DNA of 64,000 nucleotides from Palsa-189 sp963803735 (GTDB lineage Bacteria; Acidobacteriota; Terriglobia; Acidiferrales; UBA7541). The stretch lies in assembly GCA_963803735.1 (NCBI GenBank), contig CAWDNV010000010.1, positions 248,001 through 312,000 of the forward strand. Direction: 5' to 3'. The notes beneath the pieces were generated by a model, which saw only the letters and a list, made by a program, of their open reading frames with translations, made no database searches and was not told the origin of the DNA. Positions 15,656 through 24,808 of this stretch are shown in pieces; within the stretch, counting starts at the first letter, position 1; each line of letters opens with the position of its first letter. The position numbers and the translations under genes are program-made.

Positions 15656-16165
15656 ATGATTTACCCAGTGGTGAAGTACGGCAATGCCGTACTGGAAAAA
15701 CCGGCGAAGCCGGTCGAAAAGTTCGACGAGGAGCTGGCCAAGCTCTGCGAGGACATGTTTGAGTCCATGTATGCGGCCAATGGCGTAGGGCTGGCGGCGC
15801 CGCAAATTGGTATTGGTAAGCGGCTCGCCGTGGTGGACGTAACCGTGGGAAAGAATCCCGAGGCCAAGATCGTGCTTGCCAATCCGGAATTAACTCACGC
15901 CGAGGGGGAGCAGCGCGAGGAAGAGGGCTGTCTTTCCGTGCCGGGATTTCGCGGCAACGTCGCGCGGCCCCAGTACGTTACGGTGCGGGCTCAGGACGCC
16001 ACAGGGAACACGTTCGAGATGAATGGCGAAGGGCTCCTGGCGCGCGCGTTCTGCCACGAGATGGACCACCTGGATGGAGTGCTGTTTCTGAAACACCTCA
16101 GCCTGCTCAAACGCGATTTGATCCGCCGCCGAATTCGCAAGCTGCAAAAAACGGGCCAGTGGTAG
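15656..16165 (+). CDS. def: peptide deformylase
   Basis: 169 residues. It removes the formyl group from nascent proteins. All three metal-site motifs are present: GVGLAAPQIG (residues about 43-52), EEGCLSVPG (about 86-94) and HEMDHLDG (about 131-138). I start at ATG 15656 (MIYPVVKYG) because AGGGAC lies 7 bases upstream. A TTG two codons earlier is the alternative. It is followed 30 bp later by fmt, the usual functional partner. Confidence 0.96.
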   Translation: MIYPVVKYGNAVLEKPAKPVEKFDEELAKLCEDMFESMYAANGVGLAAPQIGIGKRLAVVDVTVGKNPEAKIVLANPELTHAEGEQREEEGCLSVPGFRGNVARPQYVTVRAQDATGNTFEMNGEGLLARAFCHEMDHLDGVLFLKHLSLLKRDLIRRRIRKLQKTGQW

Positions 16166-16195
16166 TCGGGCCGCAGCAGAACCACCGAGGGCACG

Positions 16196-17146
16196 ATGCG
16201 CATCGTCTTTTGCGGCACGCCGGAATTCGCTGTTCCGAGCTTGCGAGCGCTGCTGGCGAATCCTGAATTTGCCGTGGAAGCCGTAGTCACGCAGCCGGAC
16301 CGGCCGCGAGGGCGCGGACAGCGGGTTTCCCCTTCACCGGTGAAAGAAGTGGCAGCCCAAGCTGGCGTGCGAATCTATCAGCCGGCCAGCATGAAGTCCG
16401 ACGAAGCCCGCGATTTCATCGCAGAGATCAAGCCGGACGCCGTCGTGATCATCGCGTATGGGCAAATCATTCCGCGTCGCCTTCTGGATATTCCGCGCCT
16501 GGGATGGATGAACCTGCACGGCTCGCTGCTGCCGAAATATCGTGGCGCCGCCCCAATTGCCTGGGCCATTATCAACGGCGAACCTAAAACGGGCCTCACC
16601 ACGATGCGACTTGATCCGGGGCTCGATACCGGTCCAATTCTGATGCAGCGAGAAATCGAGATTGGCAGCGACGATACCGCGCCGGAACTGGCGAAGCGCA
16701 TGGCGGAGTTGGGCGCGCCGCTGGTTGCGGACTCGCTGATCAAACTCAATCGCGGGGAGATCGTGCCGATTCCGCAGGATTCCACGCAGGCTACATATGC
16801 GCCAATCCTCACGAAAGAGCACGGGCGCATCGATTGGTCGCTAACCGCCGGCGAGATTTATAACCGCATTCGTGGCCTCGCGCCGTGGCCTGCCGCGTAC
16901 AGCACGTTTCGCGGAAGGCTATGCCAGATTTGGGGGCGGCCGAGCGCATCGGCTGCTGCAGGTGATGCTGCGCGCACCCAGGGGCCCGGCAGCTTGCTTG
17001 TGACCAATGCTGCCATCGAGGTCGTTTGCGGCAAAGGCACACGGCTACAACTCGAAGCTGTACAACTCGAAGGCCGCAAGCGCATCAGCGCGCGCGAATT
17101 CGCGAATGGCGCGCGGCTTGCCAGCGGCGAGCATTTCGGCGGCTAG
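16196..17146 (+). CDS. fmt: methionyl-tRNA formyltransferase
   Basis: 316 residues, the standard length. It formylates initiator Met-tRNA. The formyltransferase catalytic region is NLHGSLLPKYRGAAPI with the conserved Asn/His, and GLDTGPIL follows. Residues about 1-190 form the Rossmann-type N-terminal domain (IVFCGTPEFAVPSLRALL). The C-terminal OB-like domain contains TKEHGRIDWSLTAGEIYNRIRGLAPWP. It sits in the def-fmt-rsmB order common to many bacteria. Confidence 0.96.
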   Translation: MRIVFCGTPEFAVPSLRALLANPEFAVEAVVTQPDRPRGRGQRVSPSPVKEVAAQAGVRIYQPASMKSDEARDFIAEIKPDAVVIIAYGQIIPRRLLDIPRLGWMNLHGSLLPKYRGAAPIAWAIINGEPKTGLTTMRLDPGLDTGPILMQREIEIGSDDTAPELAKRMAELGAPLVADSLIKLNRGEIVPIPQDSTQATYAPILTKEHGRIDWSLTAGEIYNRIRGLAPWPAAYSTFRGRLCQIWGRPSASAAAGDAARTQGPGSLLVTNAAIEVVCGKGTRLQLEAVQLEGRKRISAREFANGARLASGEHFGG

Positions 17147-17192
17147 CTCCGGACGCATTCCTCACACAGACCGCAGCCGTTAAACTCTTTTC

Positions 17193-18563
17193 ATGGCTAT
17201 CTCCCCTCCACGGAAGATTGCATTTGACGTTCTGCGCCGCGTAGCCGCCGAAAACGCTTACGCGGCCGATCTCCTCTATACGCAGCTCGAATCTGGGGTC
17301 AAGAAGCCCGACGCGTCGCTGGCCACCGAACTGACGTTGGGAGTTCTGCGCTGGCAGCGGCTGCTCGATTTCCTGCTGCAGCGCCACATAGAACGCCGTT
17401 ACGAACAACTCGACCTGGAGGTGCTCCTGGCGCTGCGGCTCGGACTTTATCAACTGCGCTATCTCGATCGCGTGCCGCCGCACGCCGCGATAAACGAATC
17501 GGTGGAGTTGGTGAAGCGAGCGCACAAGAGTTCTGCGGCGGGGATGGTCAATGCAGTACTTCGCCGAGTAGCGGCGGAGGCAAAAATTACTGGCAACGAG
17601 CTAGAAAAACTAATTCCGATTGGCATGCCGGCCGAGGAACGGTTCGGTATTCTCTATTCGCATCCGACGTGGCTTGTTGCGCGATGGATGAGGTTGCTTG
17701 GCAAAGAGCGCACCACCGCATTAGTGAAATCGAATAATCGGCCAGCACCGCTCACCTGTGCAGTGCTCGAGGAAGAGAAGAGTGATCGCGTAGCTGAGGC
17801 GCTTCGTAAATCGGGGCTTGAAGTCGCACCCGGCCGATGGCTCCGAGGAGCGCTACACATTTCCGGAGGCAATCCGGCTTTGAGCGAGTCCTATCGCGAT
17901 GGCCAGATCAACTTTCAGGACGAAGCGTCGCAAATGGTCGCGCATCTGGTGGACGCGCGGGATTCCCAGACCATTCTGGACGCATGCGCTGCGCCGGGCG
18001 GGAAAACCATGATTCTTGCGCGCGCTGCAGGCCAGCACGGCCGACTGATTGCAGGGGACATCCATGAACACCGCTTGCGCATGATCCAACAACAATTGAT
18101 GCGGACGCATACCAAGAATGTGTCACTAGTGACAGCGGATACGGCGCGGCCTCTGCCTTTCTCGCAGCAATTCGACCGCGTGCTGATTGATGCGCCCTGC
18201 TCCGGGACCGGCACTCTTTCGGGGAATCCCGAAATTCGTTGGCGGCTCAAAGCAGAAGATTTGAACGAGGCGCACCGCTCCCAGGCCGCGATGTTGCGGA
18301 ATGCGCTGGCGTCCGCCGCCAAATCCGGACGCGTGGTCTATTCGACTTGCTCTTTGGAGCCTGAGGAAAATGAAAATGTAATCGCGGCGGTGTTGGGCGA
18401 ATCGCCGGAGTGGCACGTGATTTCGGCCGAGACAGTATTAGCTCGGCATTTGCGGGATCCGGCAATGAGTGAGAAGTTTTTCACAGCGGATGGATTTTTC
18501 CGCACTTTTCCTTCCGAACACGGCACCGACGGATTTTTTGCGGCAGTGTTAGCGCGAAGGTAG
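17193..18563 (+). CDS. rsmB: 16S rRNA (cytosine-967-C5)-methyltransferase
   Basis: 456 residues. The N-terminal NusB-like RNA-binding domain spans about 1-140 (IAFDVLRRVAAENAYAADLL, ATELTLGVLRWQRLLDFLL). The C-terminal Rossmann methyltransferase carries the AdoMet motif DACAAPGGKTMILA and both active-site cysteines, in DAPCSGTGTL and STCSLEPEEN. It methylates C967 of 16S rRNA in E. coli. The gene follows fmt by 46 bp and precedes the PASTA gene by 24 bp, so cotranscription is likely. Confidence 0.94.
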   Translation: MAISPPRKIAFDVLRRVAAENAYAADLLYTQLESGVKKPDASLATELTLGVLRWQRLLDFLLQRHIERRYEQLDLEVLLALRLGLYQLRYLDRVPPHAAINESVELVKRAHKSSAAGMVNAVLRRVAAEAKITGNELEKLIPIGMPAEERFGILYSHPTWLVARWMRLLGKERTTALVKSNNRPAPLTCAVLEEEKSDRVAEALRKSGLEVAPGRWLRGALHISGGNPALSESYRDGQINFQDEASQMVAHLVDARDSQTILDACAAPGGKTMILARAAGQHGRLIAGDIHEHRLRMIQQQLMRTHTKNVSLVTADTARPLPFSQQFDRVLIDAPCSGTGTLSGNPEIRWRLKAEDLNEAHRSQAAMLRNALASAAKSGRVVYSTCSLEPEENENVIAAVLGESPEWHVISAETVLARHLRDPAMSEKFFTADGFFRTFPSEHGTDGFFAAVLARR

Positions 18564-18587
18564 CGCACATGCTAGTGTGAGTTACCC

Positions 18588-19343
18588 ATGAACGGCGAGA
18601 GCGTCCCGCGTCCATATATAGAAAAATGGCGAGAACGGCTAGAGCGCGTACTACGCATCTCGCTATTGGTTTTCGTGCTGGCGGCGGCGGGATTCCTGAG
18701 CGCGGTTACGACCATCCGCATTGCCATACGCGGACGGATCGTCACTATGCCCAATCTGGTGGGGCAATCGGCGCCCGGAGCGCAGCGAATGCTCGCCGCC
18801 CGTGGCCTGCAATTGCGCGTGGCCGACCGAGTCTACAGCTCATTGCCTTTGAACGCCGTCGTCCGGCAGAGTCCTCCGCCGGGCGAAGAGATGAAGATTT
18901 CGCAGGACGCTCACGTTGTGTTGAGTCTGGGTCAGCAGACGGTTAAGATTCCCGCTCTCCAAGGCCAATCGATGCGCGCGGCGCGAATTTCGCTATTACA
19001 GGCGGGGTTGCAGCTCGGTGAAGTCACGTCGATGTTTCTGCCAGGAACGCAGCCCGACGTCGTGCTGAAGCAGGATCCGCCGGAAGGAACCACGGCATCG
19101 AGTCCTCACGTGGACTTGCTTGTCTCGGGCGCCGATCGCCAGCCGTTTTACGTGATGCCTAATGTGGTCGGTATGGAGCAGCAGGACGCCAGCAAGACTC
19201 TTGCGTCGGCGGGATTAAAGATTGCGAAGCTAAATCATATCGGGCAGGCGGGTGCGCCCAAGGGCACGATTGTGGGACAAAATCCTCCGGGCGGCGAACG
19301 CATTGCTGCGGACGCAACGGTGGAACTGGGCATTTCGGAGTAA
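18588..19343 (+). CDS. membrane-anchored protein with three PASTA domains
   Basis: 251 residues. A cytoplasmic N-terminus of about 22 residues and one transmembrane helix (LRISLLVFVLAAAGFLSAV) precede three consecutive PASTA units, starting at TMPNLVGQSAPGAQRML, KIPALQGQSMRAARISL and MPNVVGMEQQDASKTLA. PASTA domains bind muropeptides or peptidoglycan in Ser/Thr kinases and penicillin-binding proteins. This protein has no kinase or transpeptidase part, so it could be a stand-alone cell-wall sensor or scaffold. It lies between rsmB and rpe on the same strand. Confidence 0.85.
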   Translation: MNGESVPRPYIEKWRERLERVLRISLLVFVLAAAGFLSAVTTIRIAIRGRIVTMPNLVGQSAPGAQRMLAARGLQLRVADRVYSSLPLNAVVRQSPPPGEEMKISQDAHVVLSLGQQTVKIPALQGQSMRAARISLLQAGLQLGEVTSMFLPGTQPDVVLKQDPPEGTTASSPHVDLLVSGADRQPFYVMPNVVGMEQQDASKTLASAGLKIAKLNHIGQAGAPKGTIVGQNPPGGERIAADATVELGISE

Positions 19344-19433
19344 GCAGCAAATCCTTGTTGGCGTGCTCCGAGTGGCGAAAATACCGCGAAAATCAGCCCG
19401 GATGCGGGTCTCTCCCATGGTAGAATCCGACAG

Positions 19434-20135
19434 GTGAGCGTGCCGTCTGGAGTTGAAGTCGCCCCATCCATTTTAGCTGCGGACTTTGCCTGTCTGGGTG
19501 ATGCTATAGGTTCCGTGGAACGCGGCGGAGTCTCGCTTTTGCACGTCGATGTAATGGATGGCCATTTTGTCCCCAATATCTCGATAGGCGTTCCGGTAGT
19601 TGCTTCGCTCCGCAAGGCAACCAAGCTGCAGCTTGATGTGCATCTCATGATCGAAAATCCGGAGCACTATATCGAGGCCTTTGCAACTGCCGGAGCGGAC
19701 ATGATTTCTGTGCACCAGGAAGCCACGCCACACTTGGACCGAGCTCTCACGATGATTCGCGAGCATGGGTGCAAGCCAGGTGCCGTGATTAATCCCGCGA
19801 CGCCGGTCGTAATGCTCCGGGAGGTGCTGGGCAAGGTCGATCATGTGCTGGTCATGTCTGTGAATCCCGGCTTTGGCGGGCAGGCTTTCATTCCCGAAGC
19901 CACAGAGAAAATAAGGGAGTTGCGGGAGATACGGGAGCGGCATCATTATAGCTACAGGATTCAAGTTGACGGCGGCATCGGTCCCGAAAACGTTGCCGAG
20001 GTGGTTCGCGCCGGCGCGCAGATCTTAGTCGCCGGAACTTCCGTCTTCCACACCGCTGATCCTGCTGCAGCGGTTCGCGAGATGACGCGTTTGGCCAGTG
20101 AGGCTTTGGTGCAAAAAGTAAGAAAGGTCGTTTGA
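19434..20135 (+). CDS. rpe: ribulose-phosphate 3-epimerase
   Basis: 233 residues. It interconverts ribulose-5-phosphate and xylulose-5-phosphate in the pentose phosphate pathway. TIM-barrel motifs are APSILAADFACLGD, HVDVMDGHFVPNIS (metal-binding His/Asp), DVHLMIENPEHYIEAFA, MSVNPGFGGQAFIPEA and DGGIGPENV. The start is GTG 19434. A TAGAAT at 19421-19426 lies so close that an mRNA starting there would be almost leaderless. bamD begins 7 bp after the stop. Confidence 0.95.
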   Translation: MSVPSGVEVAPSILAADFACLGDAIGSVERGGVSLLHVDVMDGHFVPNISIGVPVVASLRKATKLQLDVHLMIENPEHYIEAFATAGADMISVHQEATPHLDRALTMIREHGCKPGAVINPATPVVMLREVLGKVDHVLVMSVNPGFGGQAFIPEATEKIRELREIRERHHYSYRIQVDGGIGPENVAEVVRAGAQILVAGTSVFHTADPAAAVREMTRLASEALVQKVRKVV

Positions 20136-20141
20136 AGGCGC

Positions 20142-21524
20142 ATGTACACGAAATTCAACTGTCTGGCGGCGCTTGTAGCTGTAATCGCCTTGGCCGGCTG
20201 TGCCGGCCACAAAACGGCCACCGCTAAGCCGGATACGAACAATACAGCTTCGGCGGAAGCCGATAAGATTCTCTACGAACGCGCCGTGAACGACCTGCAG
20301 CACAGCCGTTTCGAAACGGCCCGGCTAAGCCTGCAAACCCTGATCAATACTTATCCGGACAGCGAATATCTCGCCAAGGCGAAATTGTCCATCGCCGATT
20401 CTTATTTCAAAGAGGGCGGTACGACGGGCATGACGCAGGCCGTCGCGCAATATCAGGATTTCATCACCTTTTTCCCGTTTTTAGACGAAGCTGCCTATGC
20501 GCAGATGCAGATCGGCATGGCGCACTACCGCCGTATGGAAAAGTCGGACCGGGATCGCACAGAGGCGCTGGAGGCGGAGGCAGCGTTTCAGACCTTCGTG
20601 CAGAAGTATCCCCAGACCGAGCTTGCCCCTAAAGCCGAACAGCGTCTGAGAGAAGTTCAGGAAGTTCTGGCCGACGGCGATTACCGCATTGCCAGTTTTT
20701 ATTACCTGAGGCGCATCGACAAGGCCGCAGCCCCGCGTCTGCTCGATCTGGTGAATCGCTACCCGTTATACAGCGATGCCGACCACGCAAACTGGATGCT
20801 GGCTTCGATCTACGAACGCAACAAGCACAATGAGATAGCTTCGACTTACTATGCAAGGTTGGTGAAGGAATATCCTATGTCGCCTTTGGCTGCTCAGGCC
20901 AAAGCTAAGCTCGTCAAATTTGGGTCCCCTGTGCCGGATGCTGATCCCACGGCGATGGCGCGAATGCAGAGAGAGCAGCAGACTCCACGGGAGAGGCCTG
21001 GTTTCCTGAAACGGCCGGGCGAGCTGCTTAAGAGCGGGCCAGACGTAAGCGCGGCAGCAAGGGTGGGAACGCCAAACCTGACGCCGCAAACGGTAGACGT
21101 TACCGATACACTCTCTCCGGGTGGAGGGGCAGGGCTGAGTGTGATCGCGGCCGGAGCTAACAGCGGCGGTAATAGCGGCAGCGGAAGCAATGGCAGCGGC
21201 ACGGGCGCTTACATCCAAAGCGTCTCGCCGGGAGCTTCTGATCCGCCAGCCGCGACTTCCGGAACGGCTGCTGGGCCTGCAGGCGCGAATGACTCACCGG
21301 CTGCAAACTCTTCAACTCCGGATCAGGCGGGCCAGACCGGGCAGACCGGGCAGACCGGGCAGACCGGGCAGACCGGCTCAGCTACCGATGCCGGCCAAAA
21401 CGCAAGCGGTAACTCGGACGCCTCAAACCAGACGAACCAAACTTCCACGCAGAGCTCCAGTCAGGGCGAGTCTTCCAGCAAAAAGAAAAAGAACAAGAAA
21501 CAGGCGAAGCTTCAGTCGCAGTAG
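20142..21524 (+). CDS. bamD: BamD-like outer-membrane assembly lipoprotein with long disordered tail
   Basis: 460 residues, against roughly 240-270 for typical BamD. The lipoprotein signal ends at LAGC with Cys20. TPR-like helices cover about 35-270 (LYERAVNDLQHSRFETARLS, NTYPDSEYLAKAKLSIADSY, QKYPQTELAPKAEQRLREVQ). The remaining 190 residues are low-complexity Gly/Ser/Asn/Gln/Thr and end in a Lys-rich segment (SSKKKKNKKQAK). BamD helps BamA insert beta-barrel proteins. The tail is atypical and contains a 9-bp tandem repeat (see 21330). The identification rests on the N-terminal half. Confidence 0.85.
   Translation: MYTKFNCLAALVAVIALAGCAGHKTATAKPDTNNTASAEADKILYERAVNDLQHSRFETARLSLQTLINTYPDSEYLAKAKLSIADSYFKEGGTTGMTQAVAQYQDFITFFPFLDEAAYAQMQIGMAHYRRMEKSDRDRTEALEAEAAFQTFVQKYPQTELAPKAEQRLREVQEVLADGDYRIASFYYLRRIDKAAAPRLLDLVNRYPLYSDADHANWMLASIYERNKHNEIASTYYARLVKEYPMSPLAAQAKAKLVKFGSPVPDADPTAMARMQREQQTPRERPGFLKRPGELLKSGPDVSAAARVGTPNLTPQTVDVTDTLSPGGGAGLSVIAAGANSGGNSGSGSNGSGTGAYIQSVSPGASDPPAATSGTAAGPAGANDSPAANSSTPDQAGQTGQTGQTGQTGQTGSATDAGQNASGNSDASNQTNQTSTQSSSQGESSSKKKKNKKQAKLQSQ
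21330..21374 (+). repeat. 9-bp tandem repeat encoding (GQT)5 in the bamD tail
   Basis: Five in-frame units of GGGCAGACC (the first is GGCCAGACC) encode Gly-Gln-Thr five times. Unit length is a multiple of three, so slippage would change tail length without a frameshift. Confidence 0.9.
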
Positions 21525-21669
21525 CTCCTCCCAAAATCAAAGCCGTATGTGAGGTTACGCTCCGGTACATCCTGCGCCGAAGCTCGTTGACTCACCGAGC
21601 GCCCCGATGCTCCAATAATCCAAGCTCGCCGAACGGTCGGGGTTTCTCTGGACTGCGATCGGACTAGGT

Positions 21670-23232
21670 GTGGCGAAGGAGCGCCCGGTGTCCCGCATAC
21701 TGGTGGCCGACGACAATAGCAACATCCAAAAGATGGTTGCTTTAGCCCTTAAAGACGAGGGCATCGACGTCGTAGCGGTTGGGAATGGCGAAGCTGCTAT
21801 GCGGAAGATTCCGGATCTGCGCCCCGATTTAGTCCTCGCCGATATTTTCATGCCTGTGCGCAACGGCTACGAACTTTGCGAGTTCATCAAGAACGATTCG
21901 CGCTATATGAACACCCCGGTCGTGCTGCTGGTTGGCGCTTTTGATCCACTCGACGAGCAGGAAACGCAGCGGGTGCGCGCTGATGGTGTTCTGAAAAAAC
22001 CGTTTGTTCCGCCCGACCCTCTGATCAACATGGTCAAGGCTCTGCTGGCAAAATCCAACGGGCAAAAGTCGGTGCCGGTTCAAACGCCCATACCGCCGAA
22101 GCCTGCGGCACCGCCAGCGGCAACTCAACCGAGTTCAATGATTGAAACTCAAGCGACCCCTGCTGGACCATTGCCACTTCCTCAGGCGGAAGTCTCTTCT
22201 GCCCAGCAGAAGCCAACCGTCCCGGTTCCCCCACCGTTTGCACCTCCTGTGCCGAGTCCTCGGCCGCAAGCTGCCAAAGTAGAAGACCCGGATGAGGTCA
22301 CTACCTCCACGCGCGATCCGAATTTGGGCGATCCGTTTTGGGCAACGCCGGCAGAACCCGAAGTGGTAGAGGAAGAGAAATCCGAAACGCAGCCGGAAGA
22401 TATAATCGACATGCATTCCTTCGGTAAAGACGAAGACTCTGTCGAGGAAGAAGATGACCGTCCTGCTTTTCGACCCGATTCCAGTCTTCTGGATACCGTC
22501 GGCCTCGATGCTGATTTCTCGCAAACGATCGTTACGCAAAATGAGCCGATGGTTCAGCAGCAGGCAAAATATTCCCAGCCAGAAATCGTGAAAAAAGAGC
22601 TTGACGCAGTTATGCCCGTGCCGGAGCCGCCTGTCTCGTCCGCTCCGCCTCCCGAAGCGGCGGCCGATATCTTTAAATTCGATCCCACACTGACTTTCGC
22701 GTTGCCGACGCAGGACGCTGCGCCCGAGAAGCCATCAGCCGCAGCTGACAAAGCTGCTGTCATAGAGCCGGAGATAGCTGCGGCGCCCGTCAACGATCAT
22801 GCAGCGGAATCTTCGTGGCCTGACCTGACGGACGCGCTACCGGTTGCGCCCGAAAAACCGCTCGATTCCCATCAGGTCAAGACTCACGAGGAACTTGATC
22901 CGGTATTGGAATTACCGGCTCTGCCGAATCACGAAGCGGTGATTACCGCGGCCACCGAGGCTGCGCGCCTGGCGTTTTCGGAGCTCAATACATTGCCTGG
23001 GTCAGGTGCGGCCGCGGAAACTTCCGATCGTCACGCGAGCCTGACAGAGCGCAAGAATTCATTCTCCGCGCCTCCGCAGGCTGACACGCCGGCTCCCACG
23101 CCCGAAATGATCGACGCGGTCGTGAATCGGCTGCTGGAACACATGCAGCCTCAAATTATGGAAGTAGTGAATCGGGAAGTGCTTCGCCCTGCGATCGAGG
23201 CCATCGTACGCCGTGAAATGAAGAAGAGCTGA
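21670..23232 (+). CDS. response-regulator receiver protein with long acidic/Pro-rich tail
   Basis: 520 residues, GTG start. A CheY-like receiver is at about 9-125: acidic pocket DD in ILVADDNSN, phospho-acceptor Asp in LVLADIFMP, and the Lys in VLKKPFVPP. About 330 residues of Pro/Ala/Glu-rich, probably disordered sequence follow. It ends in a conserved-looking helical segment (APTPEMIDAVVNRLLEHMQPQIM to VRREMKKS). There is no DNA-binding or enzymatic output domain, and the C-terminal helix may be the partner-binding site. It stands alone after bamD, with a 145-bp gap. Partner kinase unknown. Confidence 0.8.
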   Translation: MAKERPVSRILVADDNSNIQKMVALALKDEGIDVVAVGNGEAAMRKIPDLRPDLVLADIFMPVRNGYELCEFIKNDSRYMNTPVVLLVGAFDPLDEQETQRVRADGVLKKPFVPPDPLINMVKALLAKSNGQKSVPVQTPIPPKPAAPPAATQPSSMIETQATPAGPLPLPQAEVSSAQQKPTVPVPPPFAPPVPSPRPQAAKVEDPDEVTTSTRDPNLGDPFWATPAEPEVVEEEKSETQPEDIIDMHSFGKDEDSVEEEDDRPAFRPDSSLLDTVGLDADFSQTIVTQNEPMVQQQAKYSQPEIVKKELDAVMPVPEPPVSSAPPPEAAADIFKFDPTLTFALPTQDAAPEKPSAAADKAAVIEPEIAAAPVNDHAAESSWPDLTDALPVAPEKPLDSHQVKTHEELDPVLELPALPNHEAVITAATEAARLAFSELNTLPGSGAAAETSDRHASLTERKNSFSAPPQADTPAPTPEMIDAVVNRLLEHMQPQIMEVVNREVLRPAIEAIVRREMKKS

Positions 23233-23325
23233 TTTAGTTGCGGTCCTTAAGCTTCTTTGCGCCTTTCCTTGGATCAACTGAAATTCAAAAGCTTATCTTG
23301 CGCCGCCCGCGCGGGGCATTGAGGG

Positions 23326-24168
23326 CTACTTCGTTGCGGGCTCGGCGACCTCCTTTTTGTATTCTTCCGCCTCAGTAGGCGAGCAGATCATCTCGCGGAT
23401 ATCAAAGCTCGCCGGCTGTCGGTGCAAGACGAACTTGTTCAGGCCCAGCCACGGCTCCTTATAGGCCTTCGGGTCGTCGATTTTTACGGTGAGCTCCAGC
23501 GTATCCTGATTCACGCGATGGTAGGTTTCCTCGACGCGCATGTCGGCGCTATGAGGGTCTCCCGCATTATCGAGCCAGGTTCTTTCATCCAGCCCCATCG
23601 TGTCTACGACAAACGTGTAGTCGTCCTGCCAATGGCCAACGGAGTAGCCGTACCATCTCGATTCAGGATCCTTTGGCAATTCGCGCCCGTCGGTCCAGAC
23701 GGCGCGCCAGATTCGTTGATACTCATACATGATCAGAACTTGATCGGGGGTCTGAACGACTTTGAAGGGCCGCAGTTCGAAGAATAAATTGCGCGGAAAG
23801 CCGGCCGGATCGCAACCGTCCAACGGATCATTAATGAACGCCAGGGCGACTTTTCTCGGCCCATCACCGGGCTTATAAGTGCTGGCCATTTTCTCGCCCC
23901 ATTCCGTGAAGGGCGCATGGCTCTTCACACCGGCAGGCTGAATTCCGGCGGCGAAGGCGTCCCAGATTCCGCTGATGTCGCGGCGAGGTGCCGGACCGGA
24001 AGCCGGACGCCTTTCCTTGGGAGCGATGCTCGGGCTATTCCAGGGCGCAGGCGCTGCATTCTGCTGTGTCGTACCCGATTGCTGCGCTCGAATTCCGGGG
24101 CCGGAAATGAGGCACGCGAACAGAATGGCAGCTGCAGGAAGGGCCGACCTCAGCAATCGTTTTGACAT
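23326..24168 (-). CDS. secreted 'PDLSGIW'-type family protein, paralogue 2
   Basis: 280 residues. Signal peptide residues 1-28 (LPAAAILFACLISGPGIRA). The family start is shifted to PRRDISGIWDAFAAG. Shared blocks include DGCDPAGFPRNLFFELRPFK, WTDGRELPKDPESRWYGYSV, GHWQDDYTFVVDTMGLDERT, WLDNAGDPHSADMRVEETYH and IDDPKAYKEPWLG. Function unknown, probably a periplasmic beta-protein. A DUF6152 gene lies 74 bp upstream on the same strand, so the two likely form an operon. This arrangement recurs, in the other order, at 48.0-49.3 kb. Confidence 0.65.
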   Translation of the reverse strand: MSKRLLRSALPAAAILFACLISGPGIRAQQSGTTQQNAAPAPWNSPSIAPKERRPASGPAPRRDISGIWDAFAAGIQPAGVKSHAPFTEWGEKMASTYKPGDGPRKVALAFINDPLDGCDPAGFPRNLFFELRPFKVVQTPDQVLIMYEYQRIWRAVWTDGRELPKDPESRWYGYSVGHWQDDYTFVVDTMGLDERTWLDNAGDPHSADMRVEETYHRVNQDTLELTVKIDDPKAYKEPWLGLNKFVLHRQPASFDIREMICSPTEAEEYKKEVAEPATK

Positions 24169-24242
24169 TTTGCGAACCTCTCTCGAGCAGAAACGTCACC
24201 CGCACCAAAGCAGCGCCGAATTCTCAACCCGCTTGGGTCACA

Positions 24243-24674
24243 TTACTTGGCAGAATTCGCCGGCTTCGGCGCATCCACCTCAGGCCCGAATATCCCCGGA
24301 ATTCGCGTGCCCAATGTCTGGCCGTTCGCCAGCACAACCCGCATGACGCGCCCGATGGGTTGGCCATTCTTGACGGGCTGCAACGTCACCGTAACATGAT
24401 CGCCCGATTTGAAGACCTGTTTGCTCCAACCGAGGTTGGTCATGTCCGCAGGATTGCTGGTCTCCGCGATCCAATGGACAACCGTGCCTTTGTCGTCCGT
24501 CACTTCGAACTTCAGCCAGCAATGCGGATTTGCCCAAACCCAGTCCGTGACGGTCGCCTTCAGCGTGAGCTTTTTATCGATATCGAAATTCGAATTGCCA
24601 TGATGCGCAAAAACAGGGGCCGCAGTGATCAGAAGTCCTAATCCTAGAAGAGCGCCGATATGCCTATTCTTCAC
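24243..24674 (-). CDS. DUF6152-family secreted protein, copy 1
   Basis: 143 residues. Signal peptide (ALLGLGLLITAAPVFA), then the typical HHGNSNFDIDKKLTLKATVT start and WVWANPHCWLKFEVTDDKG, a small beta-rich domain. I choose GTG 24674 because the minus strand has GGAGG 6 bases upstream. Another GTG at 24692 would leave that ribosome site inside the gene. It is probably cotranscribed with the PDLSGIW-type gene downstream. No biochemical role is known to me. An OB-like fold is plausible from the strand pattern but not proven. Confidence 0.7.
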   Translation of the reverse strand: MKNRHIGALLGLGLLITAAPVFAHHGNSNFDIDKKLTLKATVTDWVWANPHCWLKFEVTDDKGTVVHWIAETSNPADMTNLGWSKQVFKSGDHVTVTLQPVKNGQPIGRVMRVVLANGQTLGTRIPGIFGPEVDAPKPANSAK

Positions 24675-24808
24675 GCCAGACCTCCAGCGCACTCATTCTT
24701 GCCGATGGCCTCGGCCGCGCTAGCTTATTGTAGAAAAGCGCGGTTCAGAGTCCAATGCATTTGTATCAGCGATACATGACGGACGAATGTTGCCCATCTG
24801 ATTGCGAT

